64,000 nucleotides of DNA from Lachnospiraceae bacterium (GCA_009911175.1 QXWX01000014.1:1-64000), one strand, 5' to 3'; counted from the stretch's first letter, positions 1 through 8,998 are shown. The notes: generated by a model from the letters alone, not told the origin. Numbers and translations are program-made.

Positions 1-7
1 ATCATGG

Positions 8-40
8 GATGCCAGCTTATAAAAGTTGGCATCTTTTTTA
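8..40 (+). terminator. Rho-independent terminator of an upstream gene outside the window
   Basis: An 11-bp stem (GATGCCAGCTT paired with AAGTTGGCATC, one G-U pair) with a 4-nt loop is followed directly by a T6 run. It closes a transcription unit that lies left of the window. Confidence 0.85.
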
Positions 41-48
41 TAAATCTG

Positions 49-77
49 TTTACAATGATTTGGCAGAATGCTATGAT
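49..77 (+). promoter_or_regulatory. Predicted sigma-A promoter
   Basis: TTTACA (49-54), 17-bp spacer, TATGAT (72-77). It sits just after the terminator and about 45 bp before the first gene, and could drive the run of four genes up to nadE. Confidence 0.55.
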
Positions 78-123
78 AGAGCATGGGAAAATTAAGATGT
101 GAAGTATCAAGGGAGTATGTTCA

Positions 124-1401
124 ATGAAATGGGGAGTGCTTGCCACTGGCCTCATTAGTGTTGTGTTATTATGGTGCATATGGAACTGGAAGCCGCTGGA
201 GGTCCATGCAGAGATTGCATCAGACGATGCGTTTGAGGGAGTAACATGGGAAAAGATCATAGAAGATGACATCGAAGGGCCAAAAGGCGTCATTCAGTCG
301 ATGTGCGTGACAGAGGATTATATCATTCTGATCGAGAATTATGATGACAGCGCAGAAAAGTCGGACATTATAAAAGCGTATTATAGGAATGACACGGATG
401 TCCACGGAAAACCGGTGGACAAGTATTCCCTGGCAAAGCGGGTAGTGGAACGAAACTACGAGCATGGAAACGGAATGGCATATAATCCGAACACCGGGGA
501 GATCGCAGTCGCCCTGTATACCCATCTGAACCCGGAAAACAGAGGGTGCATTTTTCTGATAGACGCAGATACGCTTTCTTTCAAGAAAAAGATCAAGATC
601 TCGGATGACTATGATATCCTGGGGATCGGCTATGATGAGGAACAGGACCGCTATGTCATCCAGACCAATGTGGACGGGGGATATAGCTTCAAGATTCTGG
701 ACAGTCAGTTCCAGATCATAGAGGACCTGGGAGAATACGAAGGCTCTTCCAAGGGCAATAATTTTCAGGACCTGTGTGTCAGCGGGGATTATATCATCAA
801 TTTTCCTCTGACGCTGGGGCTGGGGATCGGAGATTTCCTGAATGTCTATTCCATTTCAAGAAGGGCTCTGGTATCTTGTCCGCAATTAGACTTTGGGCTG
901 GATGCCGGAACCGTGGACGAGCCGGAGTCGATCTGCGAGCTGGAGCCGGGGGTATTTGCCGCGGTGGTGAATGTGTATAACGGAGACGGAAGCCGGAGAT
1001 TTTCCGTTTATAAAACGATGGTGCCCTATAATTTTCCTGCGAAGCCTGCGGAAGAGAAAAAGCCGGAAAAAGAGGAAGCGGCCGGAGATGCCGGGAAAAC
1101 GGAAGAAGCAGAACCAGCGGAAGGAGCTGAGACGGCAGCCCAGGGGGACGCGCAGAAAGACGAGCAGGAAGAGAAGCCGCCTCTGCGGGAGCGGATCAAG
1201 TCTCTTATGAAGACCACGTATTCTATGAAGAACATCATGAAGACGGCGCTGCTCATTTTCTTTGCTCTGGACATTGTCCTGGTCCTTTATCTCCGGGTTT
1301 TGGCTATACGGAGAAAGCGGAAGCGGAAGCTGGAGAAGGCCAGGCGGGAACGCCAGCGGATCCGTCAGGAGATCAGGGCCATGTATGGCGAGCGGCTGTA
1401 G
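124..1401 (+). CDS. Membrane-anchored protein of unknown function with predicted extracytoplasmic beta-rich domain
   Basis: I do not recognise this 425-residue protein. It has an N-terminal hydrophobic segment (about residues 4-20) that may be a signal anchor. A domain of about 270 residues follows, with short alternating strand-like segments (ILIEN, EIAVALY, GCIFLID, YVIQTN) suggestive of a propeller-like fold. Next come a Lys/Glu/Ala/Pro-rich low-complexity linker (about 305-352) and a second transmembrane helix (about 372-392, IMKTALLIFFALDIVLVLYL). The C-terminal tail is strongly basic and presumably cytoplasmic. The start ATG is preceded by AGGGAG. The inferred topology is a surface domain tethered at both ends; possible roles in envelope sensing or binding are guesswork. 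It precedes the methyltransferase by about 90 bp with no terminator between them, so the two may be cotranscribed. Confidence 0.8.
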   Translation: MKWGVLATGLISVVLLWCIWNWKPLEVHAEIASDDAFEGVTWEKIIEDDIEGPKGVIQSMCVTEDYIILIENYDDSAEKSDIIKAYYRNDTDVHGKPVDKYSLAKRVVERNYEHGNGMAYNPNTGEIAVALYTHLNPENRGCIFLIDADTLSFKKKIKISDDYDILGIGYDEEQDRYVIQTNVDGGYSFKILDSQFQIIEDLGEYEGSSKGNNFQDLCVSGDYIINFPLTLGLGIGDFLNVYSISRRALVSCPQLDFGLDAGTVDEPESICELEPGVFAAVVNVYNGDGSRRFSVYKTMVPYNFPAKPAEEKKPEKEEAAGDAGKTEEAEPAEGAETAAQGDAQKDEQEEKPPLRERIKSLMKTTYSMKNIMKTALLIFFALDIVLVLYLRVLAIRRKRKRKLEKARRERQRIRQEIRAMYGERL

Positions 1402-1490
1402 AGGAAACAAAGGCAGGAGGGAGAGCAGTGAGGCGGTTTTGAAAGGACTGCCGAATGAGCGGGGCGGTATCAGGCAGAGGGAGGAGCTTT

Positions 1491-2330
1491 TTGGAGGCAT
1501 ATACGAGTTTTGCAAAGGTGTATGATCAGTTTATGGACAATGTCCCGTATGAAGAATGGGCGCAATATCTGCGCGGCGTGCTGGAAAAACACGGGATCCG
1601 GGACGGCCTGGTCTTAGAGCTTGGCTGCGGGACAGGCACTATGACGGAGCTGCTCTCCGGGTATGGGTATGACATGATCGGTGTGGACTGCTCGGAGGAA
1701 ATGCTGGACGCGGCAATGGAAAAGCGGGAGGAATCCGGGCACGACATCCTGTATCTTCTGCAGGATATGCGGGAGTTCGAGCTGTACGGCACGGTTCGGG
1801 CGGTGGTCAGCGTCTGTGACTCGATCAACTATATTTTGGAGGAAAAGGAGCTGGAGCAGGTGTTCCGCTTGGTCAATAATTATCTGGATCCTGGCGGGAT
1901 CTTTCTCTTTGATTTCAATACGGAGTATAAGTACCGGGAGGTTCTGGGGGACTGTACGATTGCGGAGTACCGGGAGGACTGCAGCTTTATATGGGACAAT
2001 TATTATTATGAAGAGGAAGGGATCAACGAGTATGAACTGATCTTGTTCATTCGGGCGGGAAGGGACGGCAGTGTACCGGAGCATGAAAATGTACGGCCAA
2101 GGGAAGAGCTGTTTCGGCGGTTCCGGGAGACCCACCTTCAGAGAGGCTATACGCTGGAACAGATTCAAACCGCACTGCAGAATGCAGGGATAGAATACCT
2201 CGGCGCTTATGACGGAGATACAAAGTCCGGACCACATAGGCAGAGTGAACGGATCTATGTCGTTGCGCGGGAGCGAGGAAAAAAGAAAGCGGAAGAGAAT
2301 ATCCGCAACAGGAGGATCAAGCATGAATGA
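1491..2330 (+). CDS. Class I SAM-dependent methyltransferase (TTG start)
   Basis: This is a Rossmann-fold methyltransferase. The motif I glycine loop is VLELGCGTGTMTELL, followed by an acidic strand end (MIGVDCSEEML) and a motif near DSINYIL; later segments (GGIFLFDFNTEYKY) match the family often found in Clostridia. The substrate is unknown. An ATG at 1455 is in frame, but it has no ribosome-binding site. The strong AGGGAGGAG at 1478-1486 lies 4 bp before an in-frame TTG at 1491, which gives MEAYTSFAKVYDQFMD, the usual N-terminus of the family. I therefore place the start at 1491 (279 residues). The 3' end overlaps the hslO start by 8 bp, implying translational coupling. Confidence 0.85.
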   Translation: MEAYTSFAKVYDQFMDNVPYEEWAQYLRGVLEKHGIRDGLVLELGCGTGTMTELLSGYGYDMIGVDCSEEMLDAAMEKREESGHDILYLLQDMREFELYGTVRAVVSVCDSINYILEEKELEQVFRLVNNYLDPGGIFLFDFNTEYKYREVLGDCTIAEYREDCSFIWDNYYYEEEGINEYELILFIRAGRDGSVPEHENVRPREELFRRFRETHLQRGYTLEQIQTALQNAGIEYLGAYDGDTKSGPHRQSERIYVVARERGKKKAEENIRNRRIKHE

Positions 2331-3210
2331 TTATATCGTAAGGGCTACGGCTGCTGACGCGCAGATCCGTGCGTTTGCGGCGGTGACTACCAGACTGACG
2401 GAGGAAGCCAGGTCAAGGCACCAGACCAGTCCGGTGGCGACGGCGGCTCTTGGGAGGCTTTTAACCGGCGGCGTGCTGATGGGAAGCATGATGAAGAACC
2501 CGGAGGATGTACTGACGCTGCAGATCAAATGCGACGGGCCCATCGGTGGCCTGACGGTGACGGCGGATGCCATGGGACATGTGAAGGGCTATGTAAACCA
2601 CCCGGAGGTGATGCTGCCGCCGAAAAACGGAAAGCTGGATGTGGGCGGCGCACTGGGCCAGGGGATTTTGAACGTGATCAAGGATATGGGACTCAAAGAG
2701 CCTTATTCCGGGCAGACGATTCTGCAGACCGGAGAGATTGCGGAAGACCTGACCTATTATTTTGCGGCTTCGGAGCAGGTTCCCTCGTCGGTCGGGCTGG
2801 GCGTTTTGATGAACCGGGACAATACGGTGCGCTGCGCCGGGGGCTTTATCATACAGGCGATGCCCTTTGTGGAGGAGCGGGTGCTGAGGCAATTGGAGGA
2901 GAACATTGGGGCCATGAGGTCGGTGACGGACATGCTGGACGGCGGGCATTCGCCGGAGGAAATGCTGTCCGGGGTGCTTTCCGGCATGGAAGTGGAGATC
3001 ACGGATACGATGCCTGCCGGATTTGCCTGCAGCTGTTCTGAAAGGCGGATCGAGAAGGCGCTGATCAGCATCGGGAAAAGTGAGATTGAGGATATGATCC
3101 GGGATGGAAAGCCCATTGAAGTGAAATGCCATTTCTGCAATACGGCGTATACGTTTTCGGTGGAGAAGCTTGGGCAGATCCTGGAAAAACAGAATGCTGT
3201 ACTGGGGTAG
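2323..3210 (+). CDS. hslO: Hsp33 redox-regulated molecular chaperone
   Basis: This 295-residue protein matches Hsp33, a cytosolic holdase activated by oxidative unfolding. The C-terminal zinc-binding cysteines are present as C-x-C (ACSCSER) and, about 30 residues later, C-x-x-C (KCHFCNTAY). In reduced Hsp33 they bind zinc and act as the redox switch. The N-terminal part (VRATAADAQIRAFAA, SPVATAALGRLLTGG) is characteristic. The reading frame stays open upstream of the chosen start, but ATG 2323 begins MNDYIVRAT, the normal family N-terminus, and lies 6 bp after AGGAGG (2310-2315). The gene overlaps the methyltransferase stop, so the pair is probably one operon. Confidence 0.95.
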   Translation: MNDYIVRATAADAQIRAFAAVTTRLTEEARSRHQTSPVATAALGRLLTGGVLMGSMMKNPEDVLTLQIKCDGPIGGLTVTADAMGHVKGYVNHPEVMLPPKNGKLDVGGALGQGILNVIKDMGLKEPYSGQTILQTGEIAEDLTYYFAASEQVPSSVGLGVLMNRDNTVRCAGGFIIQAMPFVEERVLRQLEENIGAMRSVTDMLDGGHSPEEMLSGVLSGMEVEITDTMPAGFACSCSERRIEKALISIGKSEIEDMIRDGKPIEVKCHFCNTAYTFSVEKLGQILEKQNAVLG

Positions 3211-3211
3211 T

Positions 3212-3240
3212 GTAAAGCATTGCATGAAAAAAATGGAACG
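3212..3240 (+). repeat. Partial copy of the repeat found upstream of dxs
   Basis: The stretch GTGTAAAGCATTGCATGAAA resembles GTGTAAAGTATCGTATGAAA at about 20018-20040, upstream of dxs. Only the first hairpin arm of that element is recognisable here. Assignment rests on eye alignment of about 35 bp. Confidence 0.4.
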
Positions 3241-3255
3241 GAAGGGTTGAAGAAA

Positions 3256-5166
3256 ATGAAACATGGGTTTGTGAAGACGGCGGCGGCCACGCCGGACATC
3301 CGGGTTGCCGATACGGCGTATAATCAGGAAAAAATCTGTGAGTGTATCCTGGAGGCGGAAAAGCTTCGGGCGAAGATTCTGGTATTTCCCGAATTGTGCG
3401 TCACGGGATATACCTGCGGCGACTTGTTTACACAGGATGTACTTTTGAGAAATGCGAGACAGGCTTTGCTGCATATCGCGGAGTTTACGAAGGAAAAGGA
3501 CATGCTTGTGTTTGTGGGCCTGCCGCTGTGCGTGGAGGGAAAGCTCTATAATGTGGCGGCGGCTTTGAACCGGGGAGAGATCCTGGGCTTTACGACGAAG
3601 ACATTCCTGCCCAATTACGGAGAATTTTATGAGATGCGGCAGTTTACGCCGGGCCCGCGGACTGCAAGGATGATCGAATTTGAGGGGGCGCAGATCCCCT
3701 TTGGGCCTCAGCTTTTGTTTCCGTGCCGGAATATGGAGGAACTGGTGGTATCGGCGGAGATCTGCGAGGATGTGTGGTCCCCTGTCCCGCCCAGCATCCA
3801 GGCTGCGCTGGAAGGGGCGACGGTGATCGTAAACTGTTCGGCCAGCGACGAGACCATCGGAAAGGACGTCTACCGCAGGGAACTGATCCAGGGGCAGTCC
3901 GCCCGCCTGATCGCAGGATACGTGTATGCAAATGCGGGGGAAGGGGAGTCAACCACGGATCTGGTGTTCGGCGGTCACAATATTATTGCGGAGAACGGCG
4001 CCGTTTTGGAGGAGGCGCAGCGGTATGAGAATGACATCATCTGTTCGGAAATCGACGTTCGGAGGCTCTCCGGCGAACGGAGGAAAAATACCACCTTCGG
4101 CGGAACGGAAGAAAGGACGCTTTTCAGGGTGCCTTTCTGTCTGGATGTGGAGGACACAGAGCTGACCCGGAAGTTTCCCAGGCAGCCCTTTGTACCCCAG
4201 GATGATGGAGTACGGGCAAAGCGCTGTGAGGAAATTCTGATGATTCAGGCCATGGGGCTGAAAAAGCGGCTGGCGCATACCCATGCAAAAACCGCTGTGG
4301 TGGGAATCTCCGGAGGACTGGACTCCACCCTGGCTCTTTTGGTCGCGGCCAGGGCATTTGACCTGCTGGAAAGGGATAAGAAGGAGATTCTGGCGGTCAC
4401 CATGCCCTGCTTTGGAACCACCGACAGGACGTACAACAATGCCTGCCGGATGGCGGTGAAGCTGGGGGCGACGCTGCGGGAGGTGCCCATCGGGGAGGCG
4501 GTGAATGTGCATTTCCGGGATATCGGACATGACCCCGCAGATCACAGCGTGACCTATGAGAACAGCCAGGCCAGGGAGCGCACCCAGGTTCTGATGGACC
4601 TTGCCAACCGGGACGGGGGGCTGGTCATCGGAACCGGGGATATGTCGGAGCTGGCGCTGGGGTGGGCCACCTACAACGGGGACCATATGTCCATGTACGG
4701 TGTCAACGCTTCCGTGCCCAAGACACTGGTGCGCCATCTGGTGAAGTATGCCGCTGACACGGCCAGGGATGAGGAGCTTAAAATGGTGCTCTATGATGTC
4801 CTGGATACGCCGGTGAGTCCGGAGCTTCTGCCGCCCAGGGAAGGGAACATTGCGCAGAAGACGGAAGACCTGGTGGGGCCCTATGAGCTGCACGACTTTT
4901 TCCTGTACTATATGGTCCGTTTCGGATATGAGCCGGGGAAGATCTACAGGCTTGCGCGGCAGACCTTTGCAGGGAAGTACGAACCGGCTGTGATTCGGAA
5001 ATGGCTGGAGACTTTCTGCCGGAGATTCTTCAGCCAACAGTTCAAGCGGTCCTGCCTGCCGGACGGTTCCAAGGTGGGGACGGTGGCGCTCTCACCCAGG
5101 GGAGACTGGAGGATGCCAAGCGACGCATGGGCGTCAGGGTGGCTGGAAGATTTGGAAAAAGAATGA
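3256..5166 (+). CDS. nadE: Glutamine-dependent NAD+ synthetase
   Basis: It makes NAD+ from deamido-NAD+, ATP and glutamine, the last step of NAD biosynthesis. The 636-residue protein is a two-domain enzyme. The N-terminal nitrilase/CN-hydrolase glutaminase (about 1-300) has the catalytic Glu region FPELCVTGYT, the Lys region KTFLPNYGEFYE and the nucleophilic Cys in SAEICEDVWSP. The C-terminal synthetase (about 320-636) has the ATP P-loop GISGGLDSTLAL and the signature GTGDMSELALGW. Start ATG 3256 is preferred over the upstream in-frame ATG 3220 because it follows GGAAGGG and gives the usual N-terminus. A terminator follows 8 bp after the stop. Confidence 0.95.
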   Translation: MKHGFVKTAAATPDIRVADTAYNQEKICECILEAEKLRAKILVFPELCVTGYTCGDLFTQDVLLRNARQALLHIAEFTKEKDMLVFVGLPLCVEGKLYNVAAALNRGEILGFTTKTFLPNYGEFYEMRQFTPGPRTARMIEFEGAQIPFGPQLLFPCRNMEELVVSAEICEDVWSPVPPSIQAALEGATVIVNCSASDETIGKDVYRRELIQGQSARLIAGYVYANAGEGESTTDLVFGGHNIIAENGAVLEEAQRYENDIICSEIDVRRLSGERRKNTTFGGTEERTLFRVPFCLDVEDTELTRKFPRQPFVPQDDGVRAKRCEEILMIQAMGLKKRLAHTHAKTAVVGISGGLDSTLALLVAARAFDLLERDKKEILAVTMPCFGTTDRTYNNACRMAVKLGATLREVPIGEAVNVHFRDIGHDPADHSVTYENSQARERTQVLMDLANRDGGLVIGTGDMSELALGWATYNGDHMSMYGVNASVPKTLVRHLVKYAADTARDEELKMVLYDVLDTPVSPELLPPREGNIAQKTEDLVGPYELHDFFLYYMVRFGYEPGKIYRLARQTFAGKYEPAVIRKWLETFCRRFFSQQFKRSCLPDGSKVGTVALSPRGDWRMPSDAWASGWLEDLEKE

Positions 5167-5173
5167 CGATTGT

Positions 5174-5208
5174 AAAGGATGTCCGGAAAAAAAGCGGCAT
5201 CCTTTTTT
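5174..5208 (+). terminator. Rho-independent terminator of nadE
   Basis: AAGGATG-t-CCG pairs with CGGCATCCTT around a short A-rich loop, and the stem runs into a T6 tract. It lies 8 bp after the nadE stop. Confidence 0.85.
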
Positions 5209-5248
5209 GATGCCATCGTATGTAGGCTGGAGAGTTACATGTCACACA

Positions 5249-5276
5249 CTGACCAATCACTACGCTGATTGGTCAG
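5249..5276 (+). repeat. Perfect 11-bp inverted repeat with CTACGC loop
   Basis: The arms CTGACCAATCA and TGATTGGTCAG flank the loop CTACGC. Sequence and loop resemble the stem-loop modules upstream of dxs and pyk (CAATnnnTTG arms, C(T)nYGC loops), but here the trailing motif is GGTCAG instead of GGTTAC. It lies in the long nadE-pnp intergenic region. Confidence 0.6.
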
Positions 5277-5300
5277 GAGGATGCACATAAAAGCTGGGAT

Positions 5301-5343
5301 TCAGGCCGTCCATTGCCGTAGGCAATTTTAAATGACGGCCTGA
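5301..5343 (+). repeat. Inverted repeat with nested hairpin
   Basis: The arms TCAGGCCGTC (5301-5310) and GACGGCCTGA (5334-5343) are perfect complements and enclose a nested GCC/GGC hairpin. It abuts the 37-bp GTTAC element that starts at 5344. Confidence 0.6.
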
Positions 5344-5380
5344 GTTACAGGGCACGCCTGGTCAAGGTGTGACCTGTAAC
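5344..5380 (+). repeat. 37-bp GTTAC hairpin repeat, copy 1
   Basis: The outer stem is GTTACAGG with CCTGTAAC, followed by inner pairs CAC/GTG and CCT/AGG and the apical loop GGTCA. It aligns without gaps to the 37-bp copies at 14308 and 36236. Positions 6/32 (A-T here, T-A there), 8/30 (G-C here, T-A there) and 16/22 (T-A here, C-G there) change in pairs, so the stem is conserved. Confidence 0.75.
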
Positions 5381-5419
5381 GCTGGAGAAAAGTTCTCAGA
5401 AGCATGATGAAAAATTCAA

Positions 5420-5448
5420 TTGCGCTGGTTAGCAGAGTATGGTATAAT
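5420..5448 (+). promoter_or_regulatory. Sigma-A promoter of pnp
   Basis: TTGCGC (5420-5425), 17-bp spacer, consensus TATAAT (5443-5448). It lies about 150 bp upstream of the pnp start codon. Confidence 0.75.
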
Positions 5449-5454
5449 AATTAA

Positions 5455-5600
5455 GTCTGCGGGCAGTTGTTTAGTTCCCGAGACCACTGAAAAGTACATC
5501 TGCCAAACAGGTTTAGCAAAAGGGCGGATTCCAGGTGTGTTTTTCAGTAGTTTCGGACTCTTCTGTAGGCAGACGAATCCATGACGAAAAGGAGAGTACC
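5455..5600 (+). promoter_or_regulatory. Structured 5' leader of pnp
   Basis: The predicted untranslated leader of about 145 nt contains two long-range complementary pairs: GTCTGC near its start with GCAGAC near 5568, and CCACTGAAAA with TTTTCAGTAG. In E. coli, PNPase binds its own leader and represses itself. Similar autoregulation here is inference only. The usual upstream partner rpsO is not present. Confidence 0.4.
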
Positions 5601-7688
5601 ATGTATAACAAGTATGAAATGGAGCTTGCGGGGAGGACCCTGCGGGTGGATGTGAACCGGGTTGCCAAGCAGGCCAACGGCGCGGTTCTGATGCATTACG
5701 GAGAGACGACGGTGCTGTGTACGGCTACGGCGTCCGAGAAGCCGAGGGACGGGATTGACTTTTTCCCTCTGAGCGTGGAATACAATGAGCGGATGTATTC
5801 CGTGGGCAAGATCCCGGGCGGATTTAACAAAAGGGAGGGAAAGGCGTCGGAGAATGCGGTTCTGACAGACCGTGTCATCGACCGTCCCATGCGGCCTTTG
5901 TTCCCCAAGGATTACAGGAATGACGTGACGTTAGAGAACCTGGTTATGTCCGTGGACCCGGACTGCAGTCCGGAGCTGACGGCCATGCTGGGAGCGGCCA
6001 TTGCGGTGAGCATCTCGGATATTCCTTTTGACGGCCCGATTTCCACCACCCAGGTGGGGCTCATTGAGGATCAGTTTGTATTCAATCCCACTGCGGAGCA
6101 GAAGGAAGCTTCCAGGATGGCTCTGACCGTGGCGTCCACCAGGGAAAAGGTGATCATGATCGAAGCCGGGGCGGAGGAAGTGCCCGAGGCGCAGATGATC
6201 GAAGCGATTTTCGCGGCCCATGAAGTGAATCAGAAGGTCATTGCGTTTATCGATACCATCGTGGCGGAGTGCGGCAAGCAAAAGCACACGTACGAGAGCT
6301 GCGCGGTGCCGGAAGAGCTGTTTGAAGCAATCAAAGAGATCGTGCCGCCCTCAGAGATGGAAGAGGCGGTATTTACAGATGACAAGCAGACGCGGGAGGA
6401 GAACATCCGCGTGATCAAAGAGAAGCTGGAGGAAGCATTTGCAGAGAAGGAAGAGTGGCTGGAAGTGCTGGGCGAGGCGGTATACCAGTATCAGAAGAAG
6501 ACCGTCAGAAAGATGATCCTCAAAGACCATAAGCGTCCCGACGGACGTGCCATTGACCAGATCCGGCCGCTGGCGGCTGAGGTGGATCTGATCCCGAGAG
6601 TCCACGGGTCCGCAATGTTTACCCGGGGACAGACTCAGATCTGCACGGTGACCACACTGGCGCCGTTATCCGAGGCGCAGAGGCTGGACGGGCTGGATGA
6701 GTCCGAGACCTCCAAGCGCTATATGCATCATTATAATTTCCCTTCCTACTCCGTAGGAGAGACGAAGCCCTCCAGAGGACCGGGAAGACGTGAGATCGGG
6801 CATGGCGCGCTGGCAGAGAGGGCGCTGCTTCCGGTGCTGCCAAGCGAAGCAGAATTTCCCTATGCGATCCGTACGGTATCGGAGACATTTGAGTCCAACG
6901 GCTCCACATCCCAGGCGAGCGTGTGCGCGTCCAGTATGTCCCTTATGACGGCAGGCGTGCCGATCAAGGCGGCGGTTGCGGGAATCTCCGCAGGACTGGT
7001 GACAGGCGATACGGATGAGGATTATCTGGTTCTGACCGATATCCAGGGACTGGAGGATTTCTTCGGAGATATGGACTTTAAGGTGGCGGGTACCCACAAG
7101 GGAATCACCGCGATCCAGATGGATATCAAGATCCACGGCCTGACCCGTCCTATTATCGAGGAAGCCATTGCGGCTACCAAGAAGGCAAGGACCTATATCC
7201 TGGATGAAGTGATGAATCCGGCGATTGCAGAGCCCAGGCCGGAGGTTGGAGAGTATGCGCCGAAGATCATCCAGATGCAGATTGATCCCCAGAAGATCGG
7301 GGACGTGGTTGGACAGAGGGGAAAGACCATCAACGCCATCATTGAGGAGACCGGCGTGAAGATTGATATCGAGGACGACGGAGCGGTATCCATCTGCGGA
7401 ACAGAGCAGGAGAGTATGGATAAAGCGGCAAAACTGATCTCCACCATTGTGACGGAATTTGAAGCCGGACAGGTATTCGAAGGAAAGGTAGTCAGCATCA
7501 AGGACTTCGGGGTATTCCTGGAATTTGCTCCGGGCAAGGAAGGCATGGTGCACATTTCCAAGATTGCGAAGCACCGCGTGAATAAGGTGGAAGATGTCCT
7601 GAAGATGGGAGATGTGGTAAAAGCTGTCTGCCTTGGAAAGGACAAGATGGGAAGATTCAGCTTCAGTATGCGTGATGTAGCAGAATAG
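5601..7688 (+). CDS. pnp: Polyribonucleotide nucleotidyltransferase (PNPase)
   Basis: This 3'-5' phosphorolytic exoribonuclease degrades RNA to nucleoside diphosphates and normally works as a ring-shaped trimer. At 695 residues it has the standard length. It carries two RNase PH core domains (about 10-230 and 310-540) joined by an alpha-helical linker, then a KH domain (about 555-615, VVGQRGKTINAIIEETG) and an S1 domain (about 620-690, FEGKVVSIKDFGVFLEF...MVHISKIAK). The second core includes GRREIGHGALAERAL and the phosphate-site region around SNGSTSQASVCASS. The ATG at 5601 follows AAGGAGAG and starts MYNKYEMELAGR; the frame is open further upstream without support. It is monocistronic, with its own promoter and terminator. 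Confidence 0.97.
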   Translation: MYNKYEMELAGRTLRVDVNRVAKQANGAVLMHYGETTVLCTATASEKPRDGIDFFPLSVEYNERMYSVGKIPGGFNKREGKASENAVLTDRVIDRPMRPLFPKDYRNDVTLENLVMSVDPDCSPELTAMLGAAIAVSISDIPFDGPISTTQVGLIEDQFVFNPTAEQKEASRMALTVASTREKVIMIEAGAEEVPEAQMIEAIFAAHEVNQKVIAFIDTIVAECGKQKHTYESCAVPEELFEAIKEIVPPSEMEEAVFTDDKQTREENIRVIKEKLEEAFAEKEEWLEVLGEAVYQYQKKTVRKMILKDHKRPDGRAIDQIRPLAAEVDLIPRVHGSAMFTRGQTQICTVTTLAPLSEAQRLDGLDESETSKRYMHHYNFPSYSVGETKPSRGPGRREIGHGALAERALLPVLPSEAEFPYAIRTVSETFESNGSTSQASVCASSMSLMTAGVPIKAAVAGISAGLVTGDTDEDYLVLTDIQGLEDFFGDMDFKVAGTHKGITAIQMDIKIHGLTRPIIEEAIAATKKARTYILDEVMNPAIAEPRPEVGEYAPKIIQMQIDPQKIGDVVGQRGKTINAIIEETGVKIDIEDDGAVSICGTEQESMDKAAKLISTIVTEFEAGQVFEGKVVSIKDFGVFLEFAPGKEGMVHISKIAKHRVNKVEDVLKMGDVVKAVCLGKDKMGRFSFSMRDVAE

Positions 7689-7690
7689 AG

Positions 7691-7732
7691 AACAATAAAA
7701 AACCTGCCGGTGAGGCAGGTTTTTTATTGTTC
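7691..7732. terminator. Bidirectional terminator between pnp and the convergent secreted-protein gene
   Basis: A long stem (AACAATAAAAAACCTGCC against GGCAGGTTTTTTATTGTT) has a T run on either strand. It serves the convergent genes pnp (+) and the secreted coiled-coil protein (-), whose stop codon lies within about 5 bp. Confidence 0.9.
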
Positions 7733-7735
7733 AGA

Positions 7736-8830
7736 TTACCAATCTGTATAGATATCAATGGTGCCGCTGGCACATCCGCAGTCATATACCTTGCCTGTGC
7801 CGAGAGAGGTCTCTACAATACTTCCCCAGGGAAGGTCGCTGCTTGCAACACAGATATAACCGTCAGCATCGCGGATGGTTCCGTCCGATGCAACATGGCG
7901 TCCGGGAATATTCAGACCGCCTCCGGGAAGGACTTTCTGGGAATAATAGGTCTCACGGTGTCCGTTGTAATATACCACACCCTTCGAAGGGGTCAGTGCC
8001 CCGCCGCTTTCACTGGGAATATATGTGGTCTCCTGGGTAGGGATATCGGTATCCGCCTTCTCATCCTCCTGGGTACCGTCCGCGTCGGGAGCGGTGGAAT
8101 CTGTCTGGGGTCTGTCTCCTGAGGGTACAGTGGAAACCGGTTTCTGCGCTTCTGCGGCTTTTTTTGCTTCTGCGGCCTTCTGCGCTTCTGCGACTCTTCT
8201 TGCTTCTTCTGCGGCCCGTGCCTGTTCCGCGCGCAGTGCCTGAAGCTTCTGATTGAATACGGCCAGATCTGTTGATGTCTCAGCCGCCTTCTGGTTCAAA
8301 GCATCCTGCTGGCTTTTCAGCTGGGTCTGCAGGCTGTTTAGGGAATTCTGCTTTTCCGTCAGATCGGCTTCCTGCTGTTCGATCCCCTTCTGGATGCTCC
8401 GAAGATTTTCCAGCTTTTCACGGTCATAGCTGCTGATATTCTGTATAAATTCCGCCCGGTTCAGAAAATCGGACATATTCTCGGCGGAGAACAGCAAATC
8501 CAAAAGATTATTATTGCCGTTTTCATACATATACTTGATCCGTGTCTTCATGTCATCGTACTGCCTGATCTCGTTCTCCCGGGAAATCGCAAGAGAGTCC
8601 TGGATACGAAACATCTCATTGTTGGCATCCTGAATCTTGGTCTCCGTAGATGCGATCTCATCGCTGATGGCCAGCAGATCCTGATTGATATCGTTCAGCA
8701 GATTTTGAAGATCACTGGTTTTGCTTTCCAGATTCTCGATCTCATCCGCATAGACAGGAACTGACATCAACAGCATGACAGATGCAAGGAGAAAGGCCGG
8801 TATGGCTTGTACTTTTCGTTTCATACGCAA
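7736..8830 (-). CDS. Secreted coiled-coil protein with C-terminal 3D-like domain
   Basis: The 364-residue precursor has a signal peptide (positive MRMKRK, hydrophobic core, cleavage near VYA-DE at about residue 28). A long PcsB-like coiled coil (about 30-210) ends in Ala/Glu/Lys repeats. A Pro/Thr/Asp-rich linker follows. The C-terminal region (about 285-364, ...DLPWGSIVETSLG...GTIDIYTDW) resembles the 3D double-psi beta-barrel found in resuscitation-factor-like and MltA-type cell-wall enzymes. A role in peptidoglycan remodelling is inferred. Translation may begin at TTG 8830, 12 nt after AGAAAGGA, or at ATG 8824; an in-frame stop just upstream excludes earlier starts. It is a single minus-strand gene between pnp and the divergent spoIIIA operon. 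Confidence 0.85.
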   Translation of the reverse strand: MRMKRKVQAIPAFLLASVMLLMSVPVYADEIENLESKTSDLQNLLNDINQDLLAISDEIASTETKIQDANNEMFRIQDSLAISRENEIRQYDDMKTRIKYMYENGNNNLLDLLFSAENMSDFLNRAEFIQNISSYDREKLENLRSIQKGIEQQEADLTEKQNSLNSLQTQLKSQQDALNQKAAETSTDLAVFNQKLQALRAEQARAAEEARRVAEAQKAAEAKKAAEAQKPVSTVPSGDRPQTDSTAPDADGTQEDEKADTDIPTQETTYIPSESGGALTPSKGVVYYNGHRETYYSQKVLPGGGLNIPGRHVASDGTIRDADGYICVASSDLPWGSIVETSLGTGKVYDCGCASGTIDIYTDW

Positions 8831-8998
8831 TCACAAATCAAATCCTTTCTTTATGATCCGTACTCTGCCGCGCCTGCACAGAGTACCTTGTCTGTATATT
8901 ATATAGTGAATTTTCCAAAAGCGCAAGCCTTAAAAGGAATATTTTACCGATCATTTACGATTTTGTTAATAAATGAGTTGCTTTTGATATAAATTTCT

